Origin: Nakazawaea peltata
Lineage: Eukaryota > Ascomycota > Pichiomycetes > Alaninales > Pachysolenaceae
DNA length: 64,000 nt
Assembly: GCA_001599355.1 (NCBI GenBank)
Contig: BCGQ01000001.1
Location: forward strand, 1,243,135-1,307,134
Reading direction: 5' to 3'
Below the pieces are notes generated by a model that saw nothing but the letters and a program-made list of their open reading frames with translations, did not search any database and had not been told where the DNA came from. Shown piece after piece: positions 28,810 to 39,511 of the stretch (position 1 is the stretch's first letter; each line of letters starts with the position of its first letter). Both the position numbers and the translations under genes were made by a program.

Positions 28810-31800
28810 CTACCTCTTCATCTGCTGCAATATTCCAATTGTAATCGAGTTGTTCCTATGAAGTTTTCCATTATCCTTCTTCTGTTGTCTCGAGGTATAT
28901 TGGGTCTCCAGGGTATCCTTACCTGCGTTCCCGAGATGATGCAGTTTAGAGAATGGGATCACCATAGCTTCTTTTGCGTAATGATTTTTATAAGTATCAA
29001 GACTTCCCTTCTCAACGTGCGCCAAAGGTGATGGTTCTGTAGCCCCCTTTGCTCCACGAATAGACTCACCACCACGACTAGACCCACTTCCAGAGATAGT
29101 CGGATGGATTTCACCTTTAATAGTCTCCACAGACGATGTCATTTGCGCATCTCTTCCTACCCTTGGTTGAGGTCTTTCTCTCGGACAGAAAAAATCTTGC
29201 TCGTCAGATGATTCACCCGACGAATCACTACGTTGATGTCTTAATGGTGAGGACGAGAAGGTTGCTCCAGCTCCCATCTTTTGAACTGGAGATTGTAACT
29301 CGGGAATGAACCCTTGGAATTCCGCTGGCAAGTCTACACTATCGTTATCCAGTCCATCAGGCATCATTAAAGATGACGGAACAACATACTCACTAGCACC
29401 ATCATGATAAAAGAACGAGGCGGTCGAATCATCTCCGTTATTAGCCTCATTCAAGTCACTAAGAGACATCGCAGGTCTCATTGGAGGACGAGAAATTCTT
29501 CCAGGAGGATGGGCAATACCCGAATAACGACTACGTCCAAACAGGAAAGTCAATTCCTTATCACTATCCTCATCATCGTCATCGTCGACATCAACCTCGG
29601 CCTCTCCAGCCCAACTACGTCTTGAACCACGAACTCCTCCTCCAATTATATTATCACTATCAGCATCACTGTCATCTTCATCATCTGAAGCCTTTGTGAG
29701 GGAGAAAAACGATGCCTTACCACCCTTCAGGGCTGGTTTATCGCTGCCGTTAACACCCTCAGAACGAACCGATGTCTGCTTGAGTGAAGATGTCGAAGAA
29801 CAATGACTGCGGGTCTTAGAACGAGCTGTACCTGTTCCGGTTCCAGTCCATGATGAACTTGAACCAACAGACCCAACAGAACCGGTAGTATCATCAGGAG
29901 CATAGCTCAGTAATTCCCCAGCATTTGAATACCGCAGAAGAGATGAGCTTCCTCTCCGGAAACCGATCGGAACATACAGACTTACGTCGATCACAGTATC
30001 ATTAGCATCGAGCGAGTCCAACGAGGCAAAACTGGCCGTCTTACGGACATTGGTAGGTGCCGGTGTCGGTTCCAAAGTGGGGTCTGAATTGGATGCCGAT
30101 TGAGCATCAACCAGTTCCAGTTCAGATGAACTCCCCAGACCATATCCACTGCTTAAGAGTGAAAGTGATTCTTGCAGCAAATTAGGTTGCAGTTTCTCGA
30201 AACTTCCCTCTACAGTCTCATGAGTCAGCACAAGATCCAGAGATGGTCTACGATCATATGGCGATGACGGTTGTGATGAAGACAGCGATGAGGAAGATTG
30301 CGTTGTGTGTAACTGCTGAAGTCTACGAGCCATGACTGAGAATCCATGGCCATGTCCTTGGCTCTGAGCATGCATTTGTGGACTAGGAGAAACCAGCTCC
30401 GAGAGTAACAAACTACGAGTACTAGTGCCAACAGACTCGTTCAATTTCAGCGATGACGACGACAGCGAGGAATCAAAGTCAGAAGTAGCGTCAGACGTAG
30501 TAGAACTAGTCCTCAAATTTCCATGTGAACTATGACGAGAACTGCTATTACTGCTAGAAGCAGCAGCCGTCGCAGCAGCTCCATGACGTTTGAACAGAGC
30601 CACCAATTTACGTTTTATCTTACTTCCAATTCCAATGATCAGCAGACTATTGATCTCCTCATTGGAGACATACAATTTCTCCACGTCAGTCTTCTCCGGG
30701 AAGTATTGCAGTAACTGTTCTTGAGATAACCCATGAAGGAAGAAATCATGTTGTCTGATCTCCGGAATATCGATTCTTTTAGCCGGGTTCTTCTGTAAAA
30801 GCTTCTCAAGAATATCTACAGTAAAGAGCCATTCCTCTTCTGTCACATTCTCACTGTCAACAAGTGTCGATTTGTCAGGAATTTGTAATGGCTGAGTATT
30901 AATGACTTCGAATAATTTGAATTCACTTTCTGAATTGAAGGGAAGTTTACCAAAAAGAAGACAGAAGAGGGTGACTCCAAGTGCCCAAATATCGATCTTA
31001 TGTGACACAGTCATTTCCACCTTGTCATCGTCTGCTTTATGTACGGTGGTGGTGCTGTTATGCCTACTTCCAATAGAACTTGTCCGACATAACTCGGGTG
31101 CCAAGAACAGTGGAGTACCCAGAGTCTTACATAACTCATATTCATCATAAGAAGGCACAAATGACACACCAAAATCACTGATCTTGACACTCCCCGACAG
31201 TGAGACCAACAAATTAGCAGGCTTGATATCTCTATGAATAATCCCTTGGTAATGCAAATACTCGAGACCACAAACTACGTCTCTGAAGATCTTTTGGACC
31301 TGATGCAACTGTAGAATTGGGCGTGGCTCATTCTCAGTAACATTGTTCTCATAACTCTGCCACCTCACCTCTCCCCTCTCAAGATACTCCAATACCATAT
31401 AGATCTTTCTCGAGGTGACATCATCCAATACCTCAATCAACTTCACTACATTCGGATGGTTACATTTCTTCATGATAGCAATCTCTTTACGGATCTTTTC
31501 CTCCTGTGAATTCTTATTGCCATTAGCAAAGTTGGACTTCCCAAGCCTTTGTTTCAGTTTCCTGTCCACTATCTTAATCAGTACAAGCTGATTTGTAAGC
31601 ATATCTTTACCTAACTTGACTTTTCCATGCTGACCACGACCCAAGTCCTTGAGAATCTCATATGTGTTCAATACTTTACGTCGACTGATAGGATCGTAGT
31701 CAACAGAGACATGCTTTGTCTCTTTCACGTCCGCTGATGAGGCTGCAAATGATTCACATGTCGGTGATTGCACACCGGAACCGAACCCTGATGTCGTTCC

Positions 31801-31974
31801 AACCGAACTGATCCCTCCTGTATGTTTAATATGCCTTGTCATTGAATCCAGAGCTTCATTTGAGTTCATTATAGCCGATATTGGGGGGCTATTCACAGGC
31901 TCTGGGCCTGATGCCACGGGCTCTGAGACTGATACCACTTTGGTTTCGGCGCTTCCGCCGTTCTCTTCATTCAT
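28810..31974 (-). CDS. SAK1: Snf1-activating kinase, Sak1/Tos3/Elm1 family
   Basis: 1054 residues from the ATG at 31972-31974. An in-frame GTG upstream is leader. The kinase domain is at about 105-402: LGRGQHGKVKLGKD (Gly loop), Lys124, HRDIKPANLL (Asp249), SDFGVSF (Asp267), LGTPLFLAPELC. The residue two before Lys124 is CTG; read as Ala it gives the canonical VAIK. The activation-segment GTPLFLAPEL and the GQHGKVKL loop are typical of the Sak1 branch, the upstream kinases of Snf1/AMPK. The kinase domain has a small insert (about 290-315). The roughly 650-residue C-terminal region is Ser/Asp-rich and low-complexity, as in Sak1. Among the paralogues the size favours SAK1. Confidence 0.9.
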   Translation of the reverse strand: MNEENGGSAETKVVSVSEPVASGPEPVNSPPISAIMNSNEALDSMTRHIKHTGGISSVGTTSGFGSGVQSPTCESFAASSADVKETKHVSVDYDPISRRKVLNTYEILKDLGRGQHGKVKLGKDMLTNQLVLIKIVDRKLKQRLGKSNFANGNKNSQEEKIRKEIAIMKKCNHPNVVKLIEVLDDVTSRKIYMVLEYLERGEVRWQSYENNVTENEPRPILQLHQVQKIFRDVVCGLEYLHYQGIIHRDIKPANLLVSLSGSVKISDFGVSFVPSYDEYELCKTLGTPLFLAPELCRTSSIGSRHNSTTTVHKADDDKVEMTVSHKIDIWALGVTLFCLLFGKLPFNSESEFKLFEVINTQPLQIPDKSTLVDSENVTEEEWLFTVDILEKLLQKNPAKRIDIPEIRQHDFFLHGLSQEQLLQYFPEKTDVEKLYVSNEEINSLLIIGIGSKIKRKLVALFKRHGAAATAAASSSNSSSRHSSHGNLRTSSTTSDATSDFDSSLSSSSLKLNESVGTSTRSLLLSELVSPSPQMHAQSQGHGHGFSVMARRLQQLHTTQSSSSLSSSQPSSPYDRRPSLDLVLTHETVEGSFEKLQPNLLQESLSLLSSGYGLGSSSELELVDAQSASNSDPTLEPTPAPTNVRKTASFASLDSLDANDTVIDVSLYVPIGFRRGSSSLLRYSNAGELLSYAPDDTTGSVGSVGSSSSWTGTGTGTARSKTRSHCSSTSSLKQTSVRSEGVNGSDKPALKGGKASFFSLTKASDDEDDSDADSDNIIGGGVRGSRRSWAGEAEVDVDDDDDEDSDKELTFLFGRSRYSGIAHPPGRISRPPMRPAMSLSDLNEANNGDDSTASFFYHDGASEYVVPSSLMMPDGLDNDSVDLPAEFQGFIPELQSPVQKMGAGATFSSSPLRHQRSDSSGESSDEQDFFCPRERPQPRVGRDAQMTSSVETIKGEIHPTISGSGSSRGGESIRGAKGATEPSPLAHVEKGSLDTYKNHYAKEAMVIPFSKLHHLGNAGKDTLETQYTSRQQKKDNGKLHRNNSITIGILQQMKR

Positions 31975-32621
31975 ATCTCTCTCTGTCTCTCTTCTCACCC
32001 CAGTATCACTTGGTGGCTGCTATGGGCTCTCTTCTTAGCGCCGTTGCTTCTATATTTAAGTCCGTATCTGGGTATATACGGGCCAGGTTTTTTCTGATTT
32101 ATCAACTTTCCAGACCTTATCGATGACGTTTATCCAAGAAAATCCCCTACTTGCCATACAATTATGCTCTCTTTCAACTCCTTCAATTCTAGGCCACCTT
32201 TCAACTTTTGTCATCCAACAAAAATTTTCTTTGTCATCTTTTGCTTTGGCAGGGCGCCCCGCATAAACCGGACACAGGGACTATCGTGTGCGTCTAGGGG
32301 TGGATGTGCGGATGTGGAATGCACGGCTATACCGGGGGTTCAATTACATCAGTTGACCGGCAAGTTCGGAGGATCGGTAAAACGTTGGGGGGAGATCATA
32401 GGAGGGCCAATTAAGGTTTGTTGAGTGTGTTACAAGTATCGACATTGTGATTCTCAGCTTTTACTGCTGTGCGACATTTTGTCCCCATTGTGGATCCTCT
32501 AATGGTCGTCTGACCCAAAATTAGGGGCGTTTGCTAACCCCTCTACCACTCTACAATTTTTATATCTCAAGATAAATATTACATTTATTTTACCGGTATC
32601 CTATTCCTTCCCTAAAACCAC
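31975..32621. other. Intergenic SAK1-kelch protein
   Basis: SAK1 promoter and leader (pyrimidine-rich near 31975-32100), then the 3' flank of the next minus-strand gene. An AAAAATTTTCT element occurs at about 32220. Small frames show no family resemblance. No gene recognised. Confidence 0.5.
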
Positions 32622-34712
32622 CTAGTCAAGATCTTTTTCTGTTTCTTCCCCAGACACGACTCTTTTTCTAGCACTTTGCATCATCTTTCCTTCGTCCAAG
32701 GTGACGTTTGCGAGATCATCATCCTGGTCGATCATCTCGAATAATTCGTTCATGTATTCTTCATTTTGTCCAAATATATGATCCACTGGCTGTTCTGGTT
32801 CAGTGGTCTCCTGTTCAAGATCTGGGTTCATCACTCTTAATTTCGATCTTCTCTTGGACGAGACCAAAACTTGAACGTCGAGTCCGAGTTCTGGGTCATC
32901 TTCATCGGTGGGTACTACATGGTTCTTACTTCCATTACGACTACTTAATTGACTCAATTGACTCAATTTCGCAGGCTGTTGAGGTGTGAAATGGAATCCA
33001 TGATTAATATCTTCTGTACTTGGGAACTCTCCTGTAGCATCCTCATAATAAGTGGTAGCACTCAAGATCGACTTGGAATCTCCAAGGTGCTGCTTCATAG
33101 CGTAATCCTCTTCGATAAACTGTAAAGTGGATCTAGATTTCTCATTAGAATTGTAATAAGATGAAGCACTGGACATACTAGACTCCTCTTGAATATTAGG
33201 CATAGAGCTCTTCTTGATAAGTCCCTTGGAGAAATGGGAGAATCCAGACAAGCTTCTTTGCATAAGTGATTGAGATCTCGATGGAGTTTGTTGCATTGGT
33301 AACTCAGGTAAAGCTCTGTTAGGCGAAGAAACAGATCTCTTAGAGTTGATAGCACGGTCAAATTCTTCTCTCTTTCTTCTCCAGGAATCAATCGAGAGAT
33401 TATCGTTATCCTCATAATCGTTAACCTTGACTTCATCATGGCCATAATTTACAGAGTTCTTCTTGGATAAGTTGTTATAGAAGTCCATGACATCGAAACT
33501 CTCAAAGTTATTCGTAACGTCTTTGTTGTTCTGATGTCTTTTGTAGAAGTAGTAACCGATTGCTCCAATAATCAAAAGAACCACAATAGGAACCACAACG
33601 CTCACAGCGATGATCACGCTTTTGTCACTTTTACCACTCTTAGAACTAGAAGAATAGTCCACAGAATCAATCTTACCAACATTAGAAGAAGAAACATCGA
33701 ACATGGAGATCGAGTATCCAGAGCTTCTTCTCTTAAGACTTGAAGAAGAATCAGTGAAAGTGATCAAAGTCTTGTAAATGACACAGCTTCCGATGATGGA
33801 ATTCAAATCTAAATTGTCCAAATCATCATCAAGAGAGCTCCAATTCCAAGTAGTGGAATTCAATCTGATCACTTGAGGAGTGGAATAGTCATCGATCAAT
33901 TCTCCTCCTACTAAAATAGCACCTTCAATGGTGGTTCCAGAAGAGGAACTTCCACCATTTTGGATCTCTTCTGATTCCAGTTGACTGAAAATTGGAAGCA
34001 GTTGAGCAAATTTACGTGAATTAATATCAGAATCCATAGAAACAGTCTTAAATGACCATGATTCATATTGCCATAAAGCCAACTGTTTTAAACTAACCCA
34101 CCCATTTGAAGCTTTACCCCCAATGACCAATTGAGTATTATAGTTAATCAACAAATTGGAAGCGCCATAGAAATTGGTAGGTGATACTGAAGTAGTGATA
34201 TTATCGTTGAAAGTTGAAGAAGAAGTATCGAACTCCAAAAGTCTAGTAGTAACATCAGAACTGTTGTCCACCAGAACTCCTCCATAAATATACACCTTTG
34301 AAGGGGAATCTAAAGTGGTCAAATAAGTAGAATAATTGTAGAATTGGAAATCCGAATCGTTAACAACATCCATTTGCTCCCATTCTGAGCTTGAATTGTC
34401 CGGAGATAACTTATAAGCTACAATAATCCCATCACTATCACCTCCAAACGCATATAAGTAGTCACCTACAAGAGTCAAACTGGAATTCACCGGTGGTGAC
34501 AGCAACTCTTTATACTTTGAGGACTCCAAAGATGTACCTGAGCTGAAATCCTGGTCAAATGCCACCGATATCAACTCGTTACTGCTCATCCGAATATACA
34601 GTTCTCCCTTGTCATAATTGTAAAGTGCCTGTTGATTAGCGGAGGAAACCGTCGAAGCCTTAGCAGTTAAAGCCGTGAACAAGAGTCCAAATATTGTATA
34701 AGTGATTTTCAT
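32622..34712 (-). CDS. Kelch-like single-pass membrane protein
   Basis: 696 residues. I do not recognise the gene. A hydrophobic signal peptide (about 1-18, ending in TAKA) leads into an extracellular or lumenal part of about 345 residues. That part has kelch-style repeats: LVGDYLYAFGGDSDGIIVAYKL, VYIYGGVLVDNSSDVTTRLLEFD, LVIGGKASNGWVSLKQLALW and AILVGGELIDDYSTPQVIRLN. It also carries many N-glycosylation sequons. A single membrane helix follows at about 367-390 (VIIAVSVVVPIVVLLIIGAIGYYFY) with a basic stop-transfer KRHQNNK. The cytosolic tail is about 300 residues, Ser-rich, with several RS/RSxS stretches and acidic segments. The topology is that of a type I surface or Golgi sensor-like protein; its function is unknown. 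Confidence 0.85.
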   Translation of the reverse strand: MKITYTIFGLLFTALTAKASTVSSANQQALYNYDKGELYIRMSSNELISVAFDQDFSSGTSLESSKYKELLSPPVNSSLTLVGDYLYAFGGDSDGIIVAYKLSPDNSSSEWEQMDVVNDSDFQFYNYSTYLTTLDSPSKVYIYGGVLVDNSSDVTTRLLEFDTSSSTFNDNITTSVSPTNFYGASNLLINYNTQLVIGGKASNGWVSLKQLALWQYESWSFKTVSMDSDINSRKFAQLLPIFSQLESEEIQNGGSSSSGTTIEGAILVGGELIDDYSTPQVIRLNSTTWNWSSLDDDLDNLDLNSIIGSCVIYKTLITFTDSSSSLKRRSSGYSISMFDVSSSNVGKIDSVDYSSSSKSGKSDKSVIIAVSVVVPIVVLLIIGAIGYYFYKRHQNNKDVTNNFESFDVMDFYNNLSKKNSVNYGHDEVKVNDYEDNDNLSIDSWRRKREEFDRAINSKRSVSSPNRALPELPMQQTPSRSQSLMQRSLSGFSHFSKGLIKKSSMPNIQEESSMSSASSYYNSNEKSRSTLQFIEEDYAMKQHLGDSKSILSATTYYEDATGEFPSTEDINHGFHFTPQQPAKLSQLSQLSSRNGSKNHVVPTDEDDPELGLDVQVLVSSKRRSKLRVMNPDLEQETTEPEQPVDHIFGQNEEYMNELFEMIDQDDDLANVTLDEGKMMQSARKRVVSGEETEKDLD

Positions 34713-35183
34713 CGTGGTTGTTCTAGTATCTGTTCAACTTGAGTCCTATCTTCACGTTTGTCTTATCCTTCCCCTGATCTTCTTAGGTCTCTGTCTTCTG
34801 CCTTCATCTCCAGAACCCCCCGAAAGTGAAAAAAAGAGAGGTGCGTTGTTTATGTTTTTCCCGATTGGGTTAATAGTACTTTATGAGAGGGATGGGAGGA
34901 GACGGGGAGTAGACGGAGAAACGAGGAGGGGATGAAGAAAGGAAGAGGATGACCGTCAAAGGTGAAGCATGACCAGTAATATCTTACTGAACCATTTTTG
35001 TAGCTACCAGAATTTCAGAATCAAATCTGTTAATAAGTGAATTATTTTATACCATTTGGTGTTATGATGCTACTTTATATTTTTTGGTGTCACGATGTAA
35101 CATATCTTTTGGTGTAACGATGTAACTCAAACGATCTACACTTGTTCATCTACTTTTAATCTCAATTTCTATCACTATATACC
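34713..35183. other. Intergenic kelch protein-ARO2
   Basis: Promoter of the kelch-like gene and 3' flank of ARO2. The words TTTTGGTGT(C/A)ACGATGTAAC occur twice near 35080-35125, with a related TTTGGTGTTATGATG just before. No gene recognised. Confidence 0.5.
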
Positions 35184-36612
35184 TTACAGAACAACAGAAC
35201 GAGCATAGTTTCTAGATTGTTGCATCAAAACAGCATCGGCAATAACCAAAGAGGCCATAGCTTCAACAATTGGAACGGCTCTTGGAACAACACTTGGGTC
35301 ATGTCTACCTCTAGCCAGTAAAACACCTTCCTTACCATCGTAAGTAGAAGTAGATTGATCTTGAGAGATTGTCAGCAGCGGTTTGAACAGTACAGAGAAG
35401 TAGATGTTCTCACCGTTGGTGATACCACCTTGGATACCTCCAGAGTTGTTAGTCTTAGTTCTCAATTTACCGGTTTCCTTGTCCAAGTAGAATGGATCGT
35501 TATGCTTAGAACCTGGGATAGTAGTTCCGACGAAACCAGAACCGATCTCGAATCCCTTGGTCAGTGGAATACTCAACATCAGGTGCAGCAACATGGCTTC
35601 CAATTTGTCGAACAGAGGCTCACCTAATCCAATAGGAACATTTCTAATGACACAGGTTACGACACCTCCGATAGAATCGTTTTGATCTCTGTAGTGTTCA
35701 ATTTGCTTGACCATTTGTTCTTGAATCTCAGAATCTGGACATCTAATAGGACCCAGCAGGTCGACTTGTTCTCTTGTAATATCGTTAAGTAAACTGATGA
35801 ATTTTTCAGATCTTGGGTCACGGTCCATCGAAACTGGTCCGACAGCACTTACAAAGGCAACAACTTCGACATTGTTAACCTTAGTTAAGAATTTCTCAGC
35901 AATAGCACTGGCTGCAACTCTACCAATAGTCTCTCTAGCAGAAGATCTACCACCACCAGACGACAGCTTAATACCGTACTTCTCCAAGTAGGTGTAATCG
36001 GCATGAGAAGGTCTTGGGTACAAGTCAGTTTCAGAGTAATCGTGAGGTCTTTGATCTTGGTTCTTGACAATCATCAGAATTGGTGTACCAAGTGTCTTAC
36101 CATGTTCGGTACCAGATTGGATCTCAACTTTATCCTTCTCATCTCTTGGGGTGGATAACTTACTTTGACCTGGTCTTCTTCTGGTCAACTGAGGTTGAAT
36201 GTCGGCCTCGGTCAATTCCATTCCAGGAGGAATACCGTCGACGATACAACCGACGGATTTACAGTGGGATTCACCGTAAGTGGTGACACCTGTTAATGTT
36301 AGTATTCGGATAAGTTAACACAAAGAGGCGGTAACGGTAGCACCAAGTGACACCAAGTGGCACCGAGTGCACCAAGTGGAGAGTAAGTACGCATTAATAG
36401 GGTATGGTAACAGGACTATGATCAAGATAAACGCAGAGCACAATAACTTGTCATTCTCTTGTCTTCCCTTCCCTGATCCACCCCTTAAATCACCCCTACT
36501 GACCCCACAGGGACCCATCTCTCACCCCCAAAACACCACTTTTCAATTCATTTCCAAACCGCCCTATCTCTTCAAACTCTTACTTACGGAAAATATTACC
36601 AAACGTAGACAT
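35184..36612 (-). CDS. ARO2: Chorismate synthase Aro2 (two exons)
   Basis: Exon 1 is 36588-36612 (25 nt, encoding MSTFGNIF plus one base), the intron is 36290-36587, and exon 2 is 35184-36289. Spliced, it gives 376 residues, the same length as S. cerevisiae Aro2. The join creates FRVTTYGESHCKSVGCIVDG, the conserved chorismate synthase N-terminus with its active-site His. Later signatures are RRPGQSKLSTPRDEKD, RPHDYSE, SSGGGRSSARETIGRVAA and RTKTNNSGGIQGG. The enzyme converts EPSP to chorismate, the last common step of aromatic amino acid synthesis, using reduced FMN. CTG codons at 35562-35564, 35580-35582 and 35586-35588 fall on the three alanines of LAHAMLSIPA. Starting at the first ATG of exon 2 would lose about 32 residues. 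Confidence 0.96.
36290..36587 (-). other. ARO2: ARO2 spliceosomal intron
   Basis: 298 nt on the minus strand. The 5' splice site is C|GTAAGT. A perfect TACTAAC branchpoint is at 36298-36304, and the 3' site is a close AACAG| 8 nt after it. Removal restores the conserved N-terminus and the family's exact length. S. cerevisiae ARO2 has no intron as far as I recall. Confidence 0.95.
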
Positions 36613-36886
36613 CTTTCTTTCTAATTATCGTTCAAATGATGGTCTCTTCGATGGTCTTCTACACCTTCAAGATGACTCTAAGTCTCCTGATAAAATTTTC
36701 ACTTCGATGAATGATTGGGAGATTTTACACGACCGATGGGATCTTGGGGATAGATTGGATTAATGTACACGACCTTTTTATTCGAGGTCGACGTAAATTA
36801 GTTTTTTGCGCACTACTTTTCGGATCTTTATAAAGTCGTCCAGGGATCAGGTACATTTAAAGGTCATATCAACTCATTGTATCATT

Positions 36887-37663
36887 ATGGACTCGACTAA
36901 CTTGATCATCACAGCCGTTGCCGGGATTTTCATCTTATTGATATTGATACTATTCACAAATGGAGTGTTCTCAAGTTTATTAGGCTCCGCCTCCTCCAAT
37001 CAACACCTGTTCCTCATTCTGGGACCACCAGGAAGTGGAAAGAGTTCACTTTTCCATCTTCTCACCACTGGTTCGACACCTAAATTCAACCCTGTGTTGT
37101 CTCAGACTCCTAATGAGATCACTAACTTCGTGGCCGATGATTCCATCTCTGAAAAATACCTCTTGAGAGAGTATCCAGGCTCTACAAAATTGACCAGCTT
37201 ATATTTATATCGTGATCTCGGTGAGAGGAAGTTCTTGAAGAAATTGAAAGGGATTGTTATCGTGGTTGATAGTTCTGTTTCAGATTTACAACCAACTCTG
37301 AACTTGGTCTACAATATCTTACAACATACCGAGTATTTACCTACTGGTGTTGATATTTTATTGCTGTGTAATAAGCTGGATTTATTCCAAAGTAAACCTG
37401 TGTTCAAAATCAGAGAGATTTTGGAGACCGAGATTGCCAAATTGATCGTCTCTAAACAACAGGGACTTGGAGAAATCGATCATGATCTGCTTAAGGCTGA
37501 GTCCACTGCCGATTTCTCTGATACTCCAAGGTTGTCATTGGACTCTTCAGGTCGTTTCAAATTCGATAGTATTGAGGGAAATTTTGACTTCATCGAAGGT
37601 TCGGTCACTAAGAACAAAATAGATAAATGGACTTGCTGGATAGCCGAGAGAGCTGTTAATTAA
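36887..37663 (+). CDS. SRP102: Signal recognition particle receptor beta subunit Srp102
   Basis: 258 residues from the ATG at 36887. A single N-terminal membrane anchor (about 6-29) is followed by an Arf/Sar-like GTPase domain: P-loop GPPGSGKSS (46-54), a G3 region replaced by REYPGSTKL, and VDILLLCNKLDLF as G4. CTG codons lie just before the P-loop (37019-37021) and in G4. Read as Ala they give LIAGPPGSGK and LLACNKADLF, matching the family. The protein anchors the SRP receptor alpha subunit to the ER. The in-frame sequence upstream starts with TTG and is leader. It is divergent from ARO2 (274 bp). Its stop codon lies inside the end of the convergent VFA1 gene. Confidence 0.93.
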   Translation: MDSTNLIITAVAGIFILLILILFTNGVFSSLLGSASSNQHLFLILGPPGSGKSSLFHLLTTGSTPKFNPVLSQTPNEITNFVADDSISEKYLLREYPGSTKLTSLYLYRDLGERKFLKKLKGIVIVVDSSVSDLQPTLNLVYNILQHTEYLPTGVDILLLCNKLDLFQSKPVFKIREILETEIAKLIVSKQQGLGEIDHDLLKAESTADFSDTPRLSLDSSGRFKFDSIEGNFDFIEGSVTKNKIDKWTCWIAERAVN

Positions 37664-38291
37664 GCTCGGGCAACCCAGCTACACTTGGGAAATATCCTTC
37701 CTCTTGCATCCTTGCCAGTCTCTCTTTCTGTTTCTCGATCTCCGAGTATCGTTTGAGTCTCATTTGGAAATAATGTGCATCTAATTGATAATGTCTTGAT
37801 TTCTTGAGTAGAGAATCTAGTTCAGCAGTTACTTCTTGTAATTCTTTCAGTATCTCGGCTTCTGTATCTTCGAGGTCCTTCCCGCTTTTGTCCTCCTTCT
37901 CATCTTTCTCAGGCTTGAATAAATATCCCATCACCATGTCTTTGGCTGTCTTTTGGAAGCTTGCCAGGGCATCTTTTTGCAGTCGGAGCTTCAATTTACG
38001 TTCATTGAGCTTGAATTTTCGCCCTTTCAACTCATTGATCTTGGAATTTAGCACTTTATAAGCTTCTTGGTCTTCAATATCGTCAGGAACGAACTTCTCA
38101 CTGCAGAAATTCGAGTCCAAAGTATGTGATTTGCAAATGTAAAAGAACTCTTGTGGAGACGAGAATAATACCCCTGTTGTTGGTTTATAACAGATGTAAC
38201 ATGCTTTGGAATCTGTATCAGCCACAGTTCGGAGTTTGTATATATTGTGAAATGGGAGTTTTCTAGACATGTCAACTGACCTAGTAGACAT
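37656..38291 (-). CDS. VFA1: Vps4-associated protein Vfa1
   Basis: 211 residues. The N-terminal zinc-finger-like segment has KACYICYKPTTGVLFSS and FYICKSHTLDSNFC, giving a CxxC pair and a C..H pair as in Vfa1. The middle is a Lys/Glu-rich helix, and residues about 110-150 are a charged linker (DEKEDKSGKDLEDTE). The C-terminal helices resemble an MIT-interacting tail. Vfa1 binds the MIT domain of the ESCRT-disassembly ATPase Vps4 and stimulates it. Two in-frame ATGs (38291 and 38270) could start it; I use the first. It overlaps the convergent SRP102 by 8 bp. Confidence 0.85.
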   Translation of the reverse strand: MSTRSVDMSRKLPFHNIYKLRTVADTDSKACYICYKPTTGVLFSSPQEFFYICKSHTLDSNFCSEKFVPDDIEDQEAYKVLNSKINELKGRKFKLNERKLKLRLQKDALASFQKTAKDMVMGYLFKPEKDEKEDKSGKDLEDTEAEILKELQEVTAELDSLLKKSRHYQLDAHYFQMRLKRYSEIEKQKERLARMQEEGYFPSVAGLPELN

Positions 38292-39511
38292 TTATGACAT
38301 CAATCAACTTGATTGAGATTAAATGTAATAGTCGTGCAAGATAGGTTAATATTCTATTTTAGGAATTGTGTGGAGAAAGCCGGGTAACAAAATTTTGACG
38401 GGATGGCCAGGTGATGACGGGATGGAATGATTTGTATGGTGGAATTGAGGTCGAAATGACCAAAATGGAAGTTTAGCCGTATCCTGTTCACCGAATTCAT
38501 CGAGTCCACGCATTGTACGGACATTTCCCGCACATCTCTCATCCGATTGCCACACCCCACTCACCTTATCAGCCCATCAACAAGGCAGTGGCGATTTAAT
38601 CTGAAACAGGAAATTATCAGTAAAAATTACAAGCGACAGCACAGCTCTTCGCGCGCGCCGCCTTTGCATAAAACTTGGCTGCTCTCTTGGTTATGAGTCA
38701 CTGCACCCACCGGAAGCAAAAAAGGCAACTTGCTAAAATTGGGGGGATTGACAGATATTTGATAGGCCAAGCCGTGAGCTCGTACGGGGCAATTCAACAA
38801 TGTACAGAAGGTGTGGCGAGCAGTGCTGCTTACTAGTCTACGGACCGTCATTGATCGTTTAAATGCTCAATATTCAATTGTAAATTACGTGTTCTTGACA
38901 GCAATCACTATAAATTTGTAATTAGCTAAAGAGATAAGAGCAGAATAGAATAATGGCTGGAAGGGTCCTTACCTCGCTGTCTACCTCGTCATTCTAGGCA
39001 ATATCTAAACTAAATAACCATCTACACAAGATCCCAATACTTGTCTACCCTCAATTGACCTTCTTTCATTCCCCATCCCCCTCTTTTCTTCACCGTTCAC
39101 CCACCCCTCCACCCGCTACTTCCCCCCCTCTCGTAATCGCCCCCCTGCAATTCCCCCTCCCTACCGTGCCTCCCGTATAAATTCGTCTCATTTTCCCGCT
39201 CACGTCTCAAAATCACAGAGAGAAAAAATTTTCTCCTACAAAAAAAATAAAAATAAACAAAATTTGGTTATTAATTAATAACTTTGTCTAAATAGATCTT
39301 GAGATATAGGTATATAAGAACCAGCTGATCCATCTTGTAGAGTATCAGAAGCGAAACCGGGAGTCGATATTACATATAGATTGATTCAACTTTTCAAAAA
39401 CACGGTTTTATCGTCATACGCTCTCCCCCCATTTATACACCTATTAAAGCGTTTAAGTGATAAATATTAACGCCGTCATCACATCGAGCAATATATCTCA
39501 CGGCGCCCATA
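38292..39511. other. Divergent intergenic VFA1-GLC7
   Basis: 1.2 kb. The VFA1-proximal part holds small frames without family resemblance. The GLC7 side is a pyrimidine-rich block (39050-39215) followed by AAAAAATTTTC and an A-rich leader. No tRNA or other RNA gene recognised. Confidence 0.5.

Noticed and set aside
36673-36679. Gcn4-like TGACTCT upstream of ARO2
   Set aside because: One mismatch to TGA(C/G)TCA; too weak to annotate, although ARO genes are known Gcn4 targets.
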